Positions 17,511 through 24,988 of a DNA stretch of 37,874 nucleotides are shown one piece after another (the first letter of the stretch is position 1; every line of letters starts with the position of its first letter). Origin of the DNA: an uncultured Pseudomonadota bacterium (lineage in GTDB: Bacteria; Pseudomonadota; Gammaproteobacteria; Steroidobacterales; Steroidobacteraceae); assembly GCA_937920275.1 (NCBI GenBank), contig CALGVD010000118.1:1-37874 (forward strand), given 5' to 3'. The notes beneath the pieces are model-generated. The model saw only the letters and a list, made by a program, of their open reading frames with translations. It was not told the DNA's origin and did no database searches. The position numbers and the translations under genes were made by a program.

Positions 17511-17539
17511 ATAATAGGCGGCACCCCCCCGCGAGTCAA
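17511..17539 (-). promoter_or_regulatory. Sigma70 promoter of the yceD-rpmF-plsX-fabH operon
   Basis: On the minus strand TTGACT (17534-17539) and TATTAT (17511-17516) are five-of-six matches to both consensus boxes at the ideal 17-bp spacing. This is the best promoter in the window. The -10 ends 9 nt before the yceD ATG, so the expected start site is about 2-4 nt upstream of it. The same A/T block reads TATAAT on the plus strand (17510-17515), facing maf, but without a matching -35. Confidence 0.75.
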
Positions 17540-17561
17540 AACGAATTGGTGGTGTAAACCC

Positions 17562-18173
17562 TTGTTTCTGCTAAAAAGGCCCCTCTGGCTCGCTTCGGGC
17601 TCCCGCTATCGACGTGAATTGCTCGCTCGGTTGGGTCACCCGTTCTCTTGGCGGTCCCCCGATGTCGACGAAGGCCACCACGCCGGCGAGCCCCCGGCGA
17701 TGCTGGCGGCCCGACTCGCCCGCAGCAAAGCCCTCGCGGTCGCGCAAGCCTTGCGGGCAGAGAGCCCTTCGACCGCCGACCAGCCGGGCGCCCTCGTGAT
17801 CGGCTCGGACCAGGTCTGCGCGCTCGGCGAGGAGTGCCTCGGCAAGCCGGGCAGCGCGATCGCCCAGACCGCGCAACTCACCCGTCTCGCCGGACAACGC
17901 GTGGTCTTCCACACCGCCGTCTGCATCCTCTCGTTGCAGGACGACTTCGAGACCGCGTTCATCGATGAGACCGTGTGCCTCTTCCGCGCCCTCGACGCCG
18001 AAGAGATCGCGGCCTATGTGGCCGCCGAACCGGCCTACGATTGCGCCGGTGGGTTCAAGTGCGAAGGCCTCGGCATCAGCTTGCTCGATCGGCTGTACAC
18101 CGAAGATCCGACCGCGCTGATCGGGCTACCGCTTGTATCGGTATCGCGTGCGCTTCGGGCGTGGGCGCGATAG
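17562..18173 (+). CDS. yceF: Maf-family nucleoside triphosphate pyrophosphatase (YceF type)
   Basis: Maf/HAM1-fold house-cleaning pyrophosphatase. The YceF subgroup hydrolyses 7-methyl-GTP. Signatures: LWLASGSRYRRELLARLG at the N-terminus, the PDVDE acidic loop, LVIGSDQVCALGEECLGKPG, and CAGGFKCEGLGISLLDRL followed by DPTALIGLPL. These match the YceF rather than the YhdE/dTTP subgroup. The only in-frame start near the conserved N-terminus is TTG at 17562 (M-F-L-L-K-R-P-L-W), giving 203 residues; an open extension upstream to 17397 lies inside yceD and is unlikely. It is divergent from yceD. Its end overlaps the rluC end by 48 bp tail to tail. Confidence 0.88.
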   Translation: MFLLKRPLWLASGSRYRRELLARLGHPFSWRSPDVDEGHHAGEPPAMLAARLARSKALAVAQALRAESPSTADQPGALVIGSDQVCALGEECLGKPGSAIAQTAQLTRLAGQRVVFHTAVCILSLQDDFETAFIDETVCLFRALDAEEIAAYVAAEPAYDCAGGFKCEGLGISLLDRLYTEDPTALIGLPLVSVSRALRAWAR

Positions 18174-19334
18174 GACATCGATCACCCGCGCGAGCGCCGG
18201 CGGCAAGGGCGCGTTCACGCTGAAGTCGGTACCGCGGTCGGGCCACACGAACGACAGGCTCGAGGCATGGAGGAACATCCGCTCGAGCTCCAAGTCCCGC
18301 ATCTCTTCATTGAACTCGGCATCGCCATATTTTGGATCGCCCGCCACCGGATGACCGGCATAGGCCGCGTGCACGCGGATCTGGTGGGTCCGACCGGTGA
18401 GGATCGACACTTCCATGAGCGTCGCCACCTTGCCGAAGGACTGCACGACGCGGAAATCGCTGGCCGCGCTCTTGCCCATGGGCGCGACCTTCACGGTGCG
18501 CTCGCCGCCGACGCGCAGGTCGGTGCGCAAGGGCGCATCGATGCGCTTCTTGCCGAGCTGCCAACTGCCTTTGAGCAACGTCAGATAGCGCTTCTCGAAG
18601 CCCTCGCCTTCACGCAAGCTGGCGTGCAGCATGCGGAGCACCGCGGGCTTGCGGGCCACCAACAGCACGCCGCTGGTGTCGCGGTCGAGACGGTGGACGA
18701 GCTCCAGAAAATCGCTCTCGTGCGGACGCGCAGCGCGCAACGCCTCGATGATCCCGAAACTCACTCCGCTGCCGCCATGGACGGCGATGCCCGCCGGTTT
18801 GTCGATCACGAGCAGGCGCTCATCCTCGTGGATGATCGCACCGGTCACCGTTTGTATGAGCGTATCGGGCACACGGCGTCGACCCGCAGCGGGCGCGAAG
18901 GCTCCCGCGGTGCGCGGGGCGGCGGGCGCAGCAGGGGCGGCAGCGGCCTCGCGGGGGGCGGCCGGGCTGGCAGGGGCGGCACCTGCCTCGCGAGGGGCCG
19001 CAGCGGCCGTGGCGGTGACGCCAGGCTCGCCCTGCCCGGTTTCGCCCCGTCCAGGCTCGCCCTGCCCAGGCTCGGGGGCGGTCGCACGCACCGGCGGCAG
19101 CCGCACCGAATCACCGAGCATGAGCCGGGTGTCGATCTCGGCACGCTTGCCGTTCACCCGGACCTCACCCTTGCGGACGATGCGGTACAGACGGGTCCGC
19201 GGCAGCCCGGGGTACTGGCGGGTCAGGAACCGGTCGAGGCGACTGCCGGCATGGTCTTCTCCGACCACGGCGTGGGTTACGGCGGTTTTATCAGTCATTT
19301 CCGTAACATCTTGTTTTTCAAAAGCCTTTGTCAT
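18126..19334 (-). CDS. rluC: 23S rRNA pseudouridine synthase RluC with an Ala/Pro-rich linker
   Basis: Makes pseudouridines in 23S rRNA. An N-terminal S4 RNA-binding domain (GSRLDRFLTRQYPGLPRTRLYRIVRKGEVRVNGKR) and the catalytic RluA-type domain (LLVIDKPAGIAVHGGSG; HRLDRDTSGVLLVARK with the catalytic Asp; GRTHQIRVHAAYAGHPVAGDPKYG) are joined by an unusually long linker. It consists of GQGEP/GRGET units and three 13-residue APREAxAAPAxPA units. The total of 402 residues exceeds the usual 310-330. The ATG at 19334 has an alternative at 19298 (MTDKTAVTH) that fits the family better. It is divergent from rne, as in E. coli. RluD is excluded mainly by this context. Confidence 0.9.
   Translation of the reverse strand: MTKAFEKQDVTEMTDKTAVTHAVVGEDHAGSRLDRFLTRQYPGLPRTRLYRIVRKGEVRVNGKRAEIDTRLMLGDSVRLPPVRATAPEPGQGEPGRGETGQGEPGVTATAAAAPREAGAAPASPAAPREAAAAPAAPAAPRTAGAFAPAAGRRRVPDTLIQTVTGAIIHEDERLLVIDKPAGIAVHGGSGVSFGIIEALRAARPHESDFLELVHRLDRDTSGVLLVARKPAVLRMLHASLREGEGFEKRYLTLLKGSWQLGKKRIDAPLRTDLRVGGERTVKVAPMGKSAASDFRVVQSFGKVATLMEVSILTGRTHQIRVHAAYAGHPVAGDPKYGDAEFNEEMRDLELERMFLHASSLSFVWPDRGTDFSVNAPLPPALARVIDVLSRPRPKRTRYRYKR
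18882..18998 (-). repeat. Three 39-bp in-frame repeats in the rluC linker
   Basis: Three successive 13-codon units read APREAGAAPASPA, APREAAAAPAAPA and APRTAGAFAPAAG. Just upstream in the gene, a 17-bp sequence (CCAGGCTCGCCCTGCCC on the plus strand) is repeated exactly 30 bp apart at 19021 and 19051, encoding GQGEPG repeats. Unit boundaries are approximate. Confidence 0.7.
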
Positions 19335-19683
19335 AAACTCCCACGGTCGCCTAGCTTACCGCCTCACGCGGTCTATCCAGGCGCCAATCGCCGCGAGGTC
19401 CGCCGATGGCGGGCGTCGCATGTTAGTTGGTCCTCGGCGACGAGGCCATCGAATCCGGCCGATAGTGGCCGCGTCCGGCGTCGAGTCCTCAAGACTCCCC
19501 GGCGCGCTGTCGGCGCACAGACCAAAGCAGGTTCCGTCCCGCGGTTCGCAAGTTCCCGGGCAGGCCGAACGAACAAGAACAGCAACAACAAGATGACCGC
19601 TATCCACTCGTTCGCGCCCTTCTCCGCCGCATTGGCTCTGACCGCCCTGTCACCGTCGGCCCCTTCCCGTATAGGGGCCCCCC
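19335..19683 (+). promoter_or_regulatory. Long structured 5' leader of rne
   Basis: These 349 bp between rluC and rne contain no convincing gene. They hold several local hairpins: ACCGC-CTCAC-GCGGT at 19361-19375; GG(T)CCTCG-GCGA-CGAGGCC at 19429-19447 with a GNRA tetraloop; GGCC-GATAGT-GGCC at 19457-19470; GAGTC-CTCAA-GACTC at 19483-19497; and a hairpin against the start codon. A purine/A-rich open stretch lies at about 19568-19594. A possible promoter TTGTTT-N17-TAAACT lies at 19311-19339, overlapping the rluC start. E. coli rne also has a leader of about 360 nt with hairpins through which RNase E degrades its own mRNA; the same autoregulation is inferred here. Confidence 0.6.
19658..19679 (+). 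promoter_or_regulatory. Hairpin sequestering the rne ribosome binding site
   Basis: GGCCCCT-TCCCGTAT-AGGGGCC is a perfect 7-bp, mostly GC stem with an 8-nt loop. It ends 4 nt before the rne ATG. The only purine-rich Shine-Dalgarno candidate (AGGGG) is in its 3' arm, so the fold would hide the ribosome binding site. Confidence 0.6.
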
Positions 19684-22566
19684 ATGAAAAGAATGCTCGT
19701 GAACGCGACGCAGCAGGAAGAACTGCGCGTCGCTCTGGTTGACGGACAGAAGCTCTACGACCTTTCGATCGAACTTCCGTCCCGCGAACAGAAAAAAGCC
19801 AACATCTACAAGGCGCGCATCGCGCGCATCGAGCCGTCGCTCGAAGCCTGCTTCATCGACTATGGCGCCGAGCGCCACGGCTTCCTGCCGCTGAAGGAGA
19901 TCTCCAGGGAGTACTTCCTGAAGAACCCTTCGAGCGGGCGCATCAACATGCGCGAGATCCTGCAGGAAGGTCAGGACATCGTCGTGCAGGTGGACAAGGA
20001 AGAGCGCGGCAACAAAGGCGCCGCCCTCACCACCTTCATCTCGCTCGCCGGGCGTTTTTTGGTGCTGATGCCCAATAACCCGCGCGCAGGCGGCGTCAGC
20101 CGTCGCATCGAGGGCGAGGACCGCGACCAGATCAAGAGCATCATGGATGCCTTGGTGGTGCCGCAGGGCATGGGCGCCATCGTGCGGACGGCCGGCGTCG
20201 GTCGGGCCATCGAGGAACTCCAGTGGGACCTCGACAACCTCCGCATCCAGTGGGAAGAGATCATCAAGGCGGTGCTCGAGCGTCCAGCACCTTTCCTGGT
20301 CTATCGCGAGAGCGACCCCGTCACGCGCTCCCTGCGGGATTACTTCTCGGATGACATCGGCGAAGTGCTGGTCGACGAACCGGGTGCCCATGCCATCGCC
20401 GCCGAGTACATGCAGCGTTTCATGCCGGCGGAAGGCGGTCGACGCCTGAAGATGTACTCGGATGACATCCCGCTCTTCAACCGCTACCAGATCGAGAGCC
20501 AGATCGAATCGGCCTATGCACACAAAGTGCAGTTGCCCTCGGGCGGCTCGATCGTCATCGACTACACCGAGGCGCTGGTCTCGATCGACATCAACTCCGC
20601 CCGTGCCACGCGCGGCGGCGATATCGAGACCACGGCCACCAACACGAACCTCGAGGCGGCCGACGAGATCGCCCGCCAGCTGCGCATCCGCGACATCGGC
20701 GGTCTGATCGTCATCGACTTCATCGACATGGACGAATCGCGCAACCAGCGCGCCGTCGAAGATCGCCTGCGCGATGCGATGAAGATGGACCGTGCGCGCA
20801 TCCAGATCGGCCGCTTGTCGCGCTTCGGCATGCTCGAGATGTCGCGCCAGCGCCTGCGCCCCTCGCTCAGCGATTCGAGCCACGAGATGTGCCCGCGCTG
20901 CACCGGCATCGGCAGCATCCGCACCGTCGAGTCGATGGCGCTCGCACTGCTGCGACTGATCGGCGAGGAGGTCCGCAAGGACCGCACCGCCAAGGTCATC
21001 GCCGAGGTGCCGGTGGAGGTCGCCACCTACCTCATCAACGAGAAGCGCGAGTGGCTGCGTACGCTCGAGGACAAGAGCGACGTCGAACTTTTGATCGTGC
21101 CGAACCGCAACATCCAGACCCCGGAGTACTCGATCCGACGCGTCCGTGACGACGAGATCGAGCAGCCGGAGTTCAAGCGGACCAGCTACCAGATGCCGAC
21201 GCCCGCCAAGGTCGTCGATCCTGCCGGCAGCCGCGATAAGCAACCGCATCAAGAACCCGCAGCCGTACCGACTTTCCTGCCGACCACGCCGGCACCGATC
21301 GTCGAGGCACCACCCGTCCGAGTGGCCGCGCCCGTCGCCGTCGCCGCAGCAGCCGCAACGCTTCCCGCCGGGCGGCGTCTCGGCGTGTTCGTACGCCTCT
21401 GGCGTTGGTTGTTCGGCGACCCGGTCCCGACCCAGGAGATCAAGCTCCCTGTTGCACCGTCGTCCACGGGTCAAAACGAGCGCGATCGCGACCATGATCG
21501 CGGTCGCAGCCGTGACCGCGGTCGAGACCGCGACCGCTCGCGTGACCGCGGTGATCGCGAATCGCGCGGCGGCCGTGACCGCGGCCGCAGTGGTGAACGA
21601 GGTGGCGAACGCGGCGGCGATCGGGACCGCCCGCGCGACGCGGAGCGCGAAACGGCGCGCGAAACGCCCGCGAACGGCGCCACGCCAGACTCTTCCCCAC
21701 GCAAGGAACGCGACGCTCCGCGCGATGCTTCGCGCGATGCTTCGCGCGGCGATCGTGACGGCCAGCGGGGCCGGGGTCGAGGCCGGGGTCGGGGTCGCGG
21801 CGAGGATCGCGCATCCGAAAGTGCCGCCCTACCCGCCAGCGCGGCGACGGCTGCGCTCATTGCGGCGTCGGCGTCAGGGTCCGATGATGCAACGGTCGCA
21901 GCATCGATGCAGAACCTGCCTGCGACCTCCTCCGAAGCGATGCTCGTGACACCACCGTCCGAGGGTGTCCTCACCCAGGGTGAAGCCGTCACCAACACGG
22001 AGAGCACTGAGGCGGGTGACCCGGGAGAGGGTCGTGGTCGTCGCCGACGCCGCGGCCGCCGGGGCCGTCGAGGCGGTCAAAACCGCGACAATGCCACCGA
22101 CGACACGGGTACGACAGGCGAGGATTCCGGCGACGCTGGCGTCGATGACGAGGGCGGTGACCCGGCACAGGACTCCGCACCGGCGACCCCGCTCGAGTCG
22201 ATGCCGCCCCTGCCTCGCGAATTCACGCCGATCAGTTGGACCGGCCTCGCAGCCGCCGAGCCGGCACCGGCGCTAGCGCCCGTCGTCGAGACGAGCGTGG
22301 AGCCAGTCGTGACTGCGGTGGTCGAGACGATCGTCGAACCGGTCGTCGAGCCAATCGTCGAACCGCTCGTCGAACCGATCGTCGAGCCAGTCGCGGCTGC
22401 AGTGGTCGAACCGCTTGTGGAGGCGCCGATCTCAGAGCCTGCTGCAGCCTCTGACCCGGCTCCCAGCCTCGCTGCGGGGTCGGTATCGCCTGTGACGGAA
22501 CCGTCCCGCGTGGTCTGGTCTTCGTCCCCGTCGAACCTCAACCCACCGCGACGCGACGACTACTGA
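19684..22566 (+). CDS. rne: Ribonuclease E
   Basis: Essential endoribonuclease and degradosome scaffold. The 960 residues hold the N-terminal catalytic half: the S1 domain ([29 protein letters not shown]), the 5'-sensor/RNase H regions, the DNase I-like site with Asp302 and Asp345, and the zinc link Cys403-Cys406 (CPRC), all one residue from E. coli numbering. Around 563-579 an amphipathic segment ([13 protein letters not shown]) resembles the membrane-targeting helix. The C-terminal half is low complexity: Arg/Asp-rich RDRDR repeats, [13 protein letters not shown], then repeated (V/I)VEP units. The divergence from rluC and the length exclude RNase G. The 3' end overlaps the convergent membrane-protein gene by 7 bp. 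Confidence 0.96.
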   Translation: MKRMLVNATQQEELRVALVDGQKLYDLSIELPSREQKKANIYKARIARIEPSLEACFIDYGAERHGFLPLKEISREYFLKNPSSGRINMREILQEGQDIVVQVDKEERGNKGAALTTFISLAGRFLVLMPNNPRAGGVSRRIEGEDRDQIKSIMDALVVPQGMGAIVRTAGVGRAIEELQWDLDNLRIQWEEIIKAVLERPAPFLVYRESDPVTRSLRDYFSDDIGEVLVDEPGAHAIAAEYMQRFMPAEGGRRLKMYSDDIPLFNRYQIESQIESAYAHKVQLPSGGSIVIDYTEALVSIDINSARATRGGDIETTATNTNLEAADEIARQLRIRDIGGLIVIDFIDMDESRNQRAVEDRLRDAMKMDRARIQIGRLSRFGMLEMSRQRLRPSLSDSSHEMCPRCTGIGSIRTVESMALALLRLIGEEVRKDRTAKVIAEVPVEVATYLINEKREWLRTLEDKSDVELLIVPNRNIQTPEYSIRRVRDDEIEQPEFKRTSYQMPTPAKVVDPAGSRDKQPHQEPAAVPTFLPTTPAPIVEAPPVRVAAPVAVAAAAATLPAGRRLGVFVRLWRWLFGDPVPTQEIKLPVAPSSTGQNERDRDHDRGRSRDRGRDRDRSRDRGDRESRGGRDRGRSGERGGERGGDRDRPRDAERETARETPANGATPDSSPRKERDAPRDASRDASRGDRDGQRGRGRGRGRGRGEDRASESAALPASAATAALIAASASGSDDATVAASMQNLPATSSEAMLVTPPSEGVLTQGEAVTNTESTEAGDPGEGRGRRRRRGRRGRRGGQNRDNATDDTGTTGEDSGDAGVDDEGGDPAQDSAPATPLESMPPLPREFTPISWTGLAAAEPAPALAPVVETSVEPVVTAVVETIVEPVVEPIVEPLVEPIVEPVAAAVVEPLVEAPISEPAAASDPAPSLAAGSVSPVTEPSRVVWSSSPSNLNPPRRDDY
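21712..21747 (+). repeat. 12-bp in-frame tandem repeat inside rne
   Basis: Two identical units GATGCTTCGCGC follow a diverged one (GACGCTCCGCGC) and encode [12 protein letters not shown] in the Arg-rich C-terminal half of RNase E. It lies within a broader run of RDR/RDRG-type repeats (about 21480-21640). Confidence 0.8.
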
Positions 22567-22949
22567 CCGTCGCCCGGATCGCGCGGCGGCACGGCGCTTG
22601 CGCCGTCGCCGCGGCGCGGCCAAGCGCGCGCGCCCGCGAAGCCGATCGCGATCGCCGGGGCTGCAATACCGACCAACGGCAGCACCCCGTCCTTGGGACC
22701 GCCGAGCAACACCGTATCCACCACCGCGCCGAGTGCGACGCCGCCCCACATCACGGGCACCCACGACCAAGTCGCTTGCGGTGATCGCCGGGCAACGAAC
22801 CACGCGGCTGAGATGAACGCCAGTTCGAACATCACGAACCAGAGGATCGGCGACGGCGACGCCAATCGCCCCACCTGCTGCAAGACGAGCACGACGACAG
22901 CCGGCGCACTGAGCGCCACACGCAACGGGAAAGTCTTCTTGTCGATCAT
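22560..22949 (-). CDS. Small integral membrane protein, unknown
   Basis: A 129-residue protein with four predicted hydrophobic helices: [55 protein letters not shown] and [20 protein letters not shown] charged cytoplasmic-type tail follows ([18 protein letters not shown]). There is no signal peptide and no motif I recognise. It starts 1 bp after the kdsB stop, so it is the last gene of the long minus-strand operon. Its end overlaps the rne end by 7 bp on the opposite strand. Position beside kdsB/lpxK/msbA gives no firm functional clue. Confidence 0.75.
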   Translation of the reverse strand: MIDKKTFPLRVALSAPAVVVLVLQQVGRLASPSPILWFVMFELAFISAAWFVARRSPQATWSWVPVMWGGVALGAVVDTVLLGGPKDGVLPLVGIAAPAIAIGFAGARAWPRRGDGASAVPPRDPGDGQ

Positions 22950-22950
22950 C

Positions 22951-23715
22951 TCAATCGCAGGCCGTGCGGCGGGTCGAGGCCAACACCGCTGCAGCGCGGA
23001 GGAGATCGTCGGCCGTGTTCACATCGGGTCCGGGTCGCCGTGACGCCTCGCCCACGACGATGCACAGCCCGTAGGCGAGCGCACGCAGCTGCTCCAACTG
23101 CTCGGCACGCTCCAAGGGCGATGGCTCGAACGCCGCCAGACGACGCAACGCCGACACGCGATAGGCGTAGAGACCGAGGTGCCGACGGGCACCGATCACG
23201 GGGCCGTCGAGACCTGCCGGATCGCGGTACCAAGGGATCGGGGCACGGCTGAAATAGAGCGCCCGCCCATCGTGGTCCGTGACCACCTTCACCGCGTTGG
23301 GGTCGAAATACTCGTCGCGATCACGCACCGGCACTGCGAGCGTGGCAAGGTCGGCGTGCGGCTGCTCGAGCAACAATCCCGCCACTTGCTCGATGAGCTC
23401 GGCAGGCATCCCGGGCTCATCGCCCTGCAGATTGACCACCACCATCTCGTCGGTCCAGCCGCGCAGCGCAGCGACCTCGGCGATGCGATCGGTCCCGCTC
23501 GCATGGTCCCGGGATGTGAGCACCGCTGAAGCGCCGAATCCCGAAGCAAGCTGCATGATGCGCTCGTCGTCGGTGGCGATGACGACCTCCTCGGCCAGGC
23601 ACTCTGCCGCGTGTTCGTACACCCACTGCAACATCGGCTTGCCGGCGATCTCGAGCAGCGGCTTGCCCGGTAAGCGTGTCGAACCAAAGCGCGCAGGGAT
23701 GACGATGCGATACAT
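22951..23715 (-). CDS. kdsB: 3-deoxy-manno-octulosonate cytidylyltransferase KdsB
   Basis: Activates KDO to CMP-KDO, the donor for lipopolysaccharide inner-core synthesis. The 254 residues start with the nucleotidyltransferase motif IVIPARFGSTRLPGKPLLEIAGKPMLQWV. They continue with VIATDDERI, VVNLQGDEPGMP, the KVVTDHDGRALYFSRAPIPWYRD active-site block and HLGLYAYRVSALRRL, all KdsB hallmarks. Length is normal. It lies 10 bp downstream of ycaR and 1 bp before the small membrane protein gene, within the msbA-lpxK-ycaR-kdsB run that is conserved in many gammaproteobacteria. Confidence 0.96.
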   Translation of the reverse strand: MYRIVIPARFGSTRLPGKPLLEIAGKPMLQWVYEHAAECLAEEVVIATDDERIMQLASGFGASAVLTSRDHASGTDRIAEVAALRGWTDEMVVVNLQGDEPGMPAELIEQVAGLLLEQPHADLATLAVPVRDRDEYFDPNAVKVVTDHDGRALYFSRAPIPWYRDPAGLDGPVIGARRHLGLYAYRVSALRRLAAFEPSPLERAEQLEQLRALAYGLCIVVGEASRRPGPDVNTADDLLRAAAVLASTRRTACD

Positions 23716-23725
23716 ACGCCGGCGC

Positions 23726-23950
23726 TCAACGGGCGAGCAGCGGGTCGTCTGCGGCCAGTGTGCGCGCCTCCTCTTCGAGCATCACCGGCACGCCATCGCG
23801 CAGCGGAAACGCAAGCCGATCCGCACGGCAGACCAGCACGGCGGGTTCGGGATGCAACACCAGCGGACCCTTGCAGATCGGGCAGGCAAGGATTTCGAGC
23901 AAGCGGCGGTCGAGGCCTGCTGCAGCGATCGTCGAGTTATCTTCGGTCAT
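23726..23950 (-). CDS. ycaR: Trm112/YcaR family small protein
   Basis: A 74-residue protein with the Trm112/YcaR pattern: LLEILACPICKGPLVLHPE, then LVCRADRLAFPLRDGVPVMLEEEAR. The CPxC pair is present; the second half has only one Cys, as in many bacterial YcaR proteins that lack a complete zinc site. The start is the ATG at 23950, whose ATGA overlaps the lpxK stop; upstream in-frame sequence lies inside lpxK and is Arg-rich noise. Gene order lpxK-ycaR-kdsB matches E. coli. The bacterial role is not settled; the eukaryotic Trm112 is a methyltransferase partner. Confidence 0.9.
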   Translation of the reverse strand: MTEDNSTIAAAGLDRRLLEILACPICKGPLVLHPEPAVLVCRADRLAFPLRDGVPVMLEEEARTLAADDPLLAR

Positions 23951-24975
23951 GCGTTCCTCTGCGCCGCAACCAGCGCGGCGATCTGGTCGATGAGCGCCGC
24001 CCCGTCTGCGGGTGAAAGCCGAGCGACGACCGGCACTTCCCACAGCCGCGGATCCACGAACCGCCGACATTTTACGGCATCCTTCGCGGTCATCAGCACC
24101 GGCGCATCATCGCCGAAATCGAGGTCCTGCGGCGCATAGGCGTGGTGGTCGGGGAAGGGGTGCTCGTGGGGTGCGAGTCCCGCCGCCCGCAGCATCGCAA
24201 AAAAACGCCCCGGATCACCGATGCCTGCCACCGCATGGACCGGCTTACCGGCGAACGAGGCAAGACTGCGCGGCGCGGCAGCACCGACGATCGGTCGCGC
24301 AGCGCCTGGCTCGAGCTGCATCGCCAGGCTGCCCGCCGTCCCCCGCCATCGCGGCGGGCTCGGCGGCTCACCATGCCATATCACCCAATCGACACGGGTC
24401 AGCCGGGACGGCGCCTCACGCAGCGGACCAGCCGGCAACAGCCGACCGTTGCCGATCCCGCGAACGGCATCGACCACGGCGATCTCGAGGTCGCGCGCCA
24501 ACGCAGGGTGCTGCAGGCCATCGTCACACAGCACCAATCGCGCCCCGGCAGCCACGAGCAAGGCCGCGCCGCGCGCACGATCGACGCCCGCGACGACGGG
24601 GACGCCCGTGACATCGGCCAACATCACAGCTTCGTCACCCACCTCGAGCGGATCGTCGCCCGCGACGACCCGCGCCGGATCCTTGCGGCGTGCGCCATAG
24701 CCGCGCAACAGCACACCCACCGGGATGCCGCGCGCCGTCAGCGCCGCGGCGAGCGCGGCGACCAAGGGGCTTTTGCCGGTACCGCCGGCTGTGATGTTGC
24801 CGACCACCACGACGGGCACGGCGGCTCGACGGACGCGCGCCCACCCGGACCGATAGGCGATGCGATGCAAGGCGCTGACCGCGCCGTAGAGCCACGACAG
24901 CGGCAACAACCACGCGCCACCGCCCCGGCCGCCATACCAGACCTGCTGCAGCCAAGCCTCGAGGTGCCGCGCCAC
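23947..24975 (-). CDS. lpxK: Tetraacyldisaccharide 4'-kinase LpxK
   Basis: Phosphorylates the lipid A precursor at position 4' at the inner face of the inner membrane. The 342 residues open with HLEAWLQQVWYG, a hydrophobic membrane-associated segment (AWLLPLSWLYGAVSAL), and the P-loop GNITAGGTGKSPLV (about 58-71). VLLRGYGARRKDP, VLCDDGLQHPALARDLEIAVVD and the FPDHHAYAPQDL segment follow. I choose the GTG at 24975, 13 bp after the msbA stop, because GGAG lies about 7 nt upstream; earlier in-frame ATGs lie within msbA. It overlaps ycaR by 4 bp. Confidence 0.93.
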   Translation of the reverse strand: MARHLEAWLQQVWYGGRGGGAWLLPLSWLYGAVSALHRIAYRSGWARVRRAAVPVVVVGNITAGGTGKSPLVAALAAALTARGIPVGVLLRGYGARRKDPARVVAGDDPLEVGDEAVMLADVTGVPVVAGVDRARGAALLVAAGARLVLCDDGLQHPALARDLEIAVVDAVRGIGNGRLLPAGPLREAPSRLTRVDWVIWHGEPPSPPRWRGTAGSLAMQLEPGAARPIVGAAAPRSLASFAGKPVHAVAGIGDPGRFFAMLRAAGLAPHEHPFPDHHAYAPQDLDFGDDAPVLMTAKDAVKCRRFVDPRLWEVPVVARLSPADGAALIDQIAALVAAQRNA

Positions 24976-24988
24976 CGCCCGCTCCGCT

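Noticed and set aside
19593-19742. Possible 49-residue leader peptide overlapping the rne start
   Set aside because: It has a hydrophobic first half and would overlap rne in another frame, but no Shine-Dalgarno sequence precedes its ATG and the codons past the rne start are forced by the rne frame. Too weak to call.
19600-21495. Long open frame (about 630 codons) on the minus strand opposite rne
   Set aside because: It lies antisense to the well-conserved RNase E catalytic half. The translation is His/Asp/Arg-rich without known motifs and reflects high-GC codon bias.
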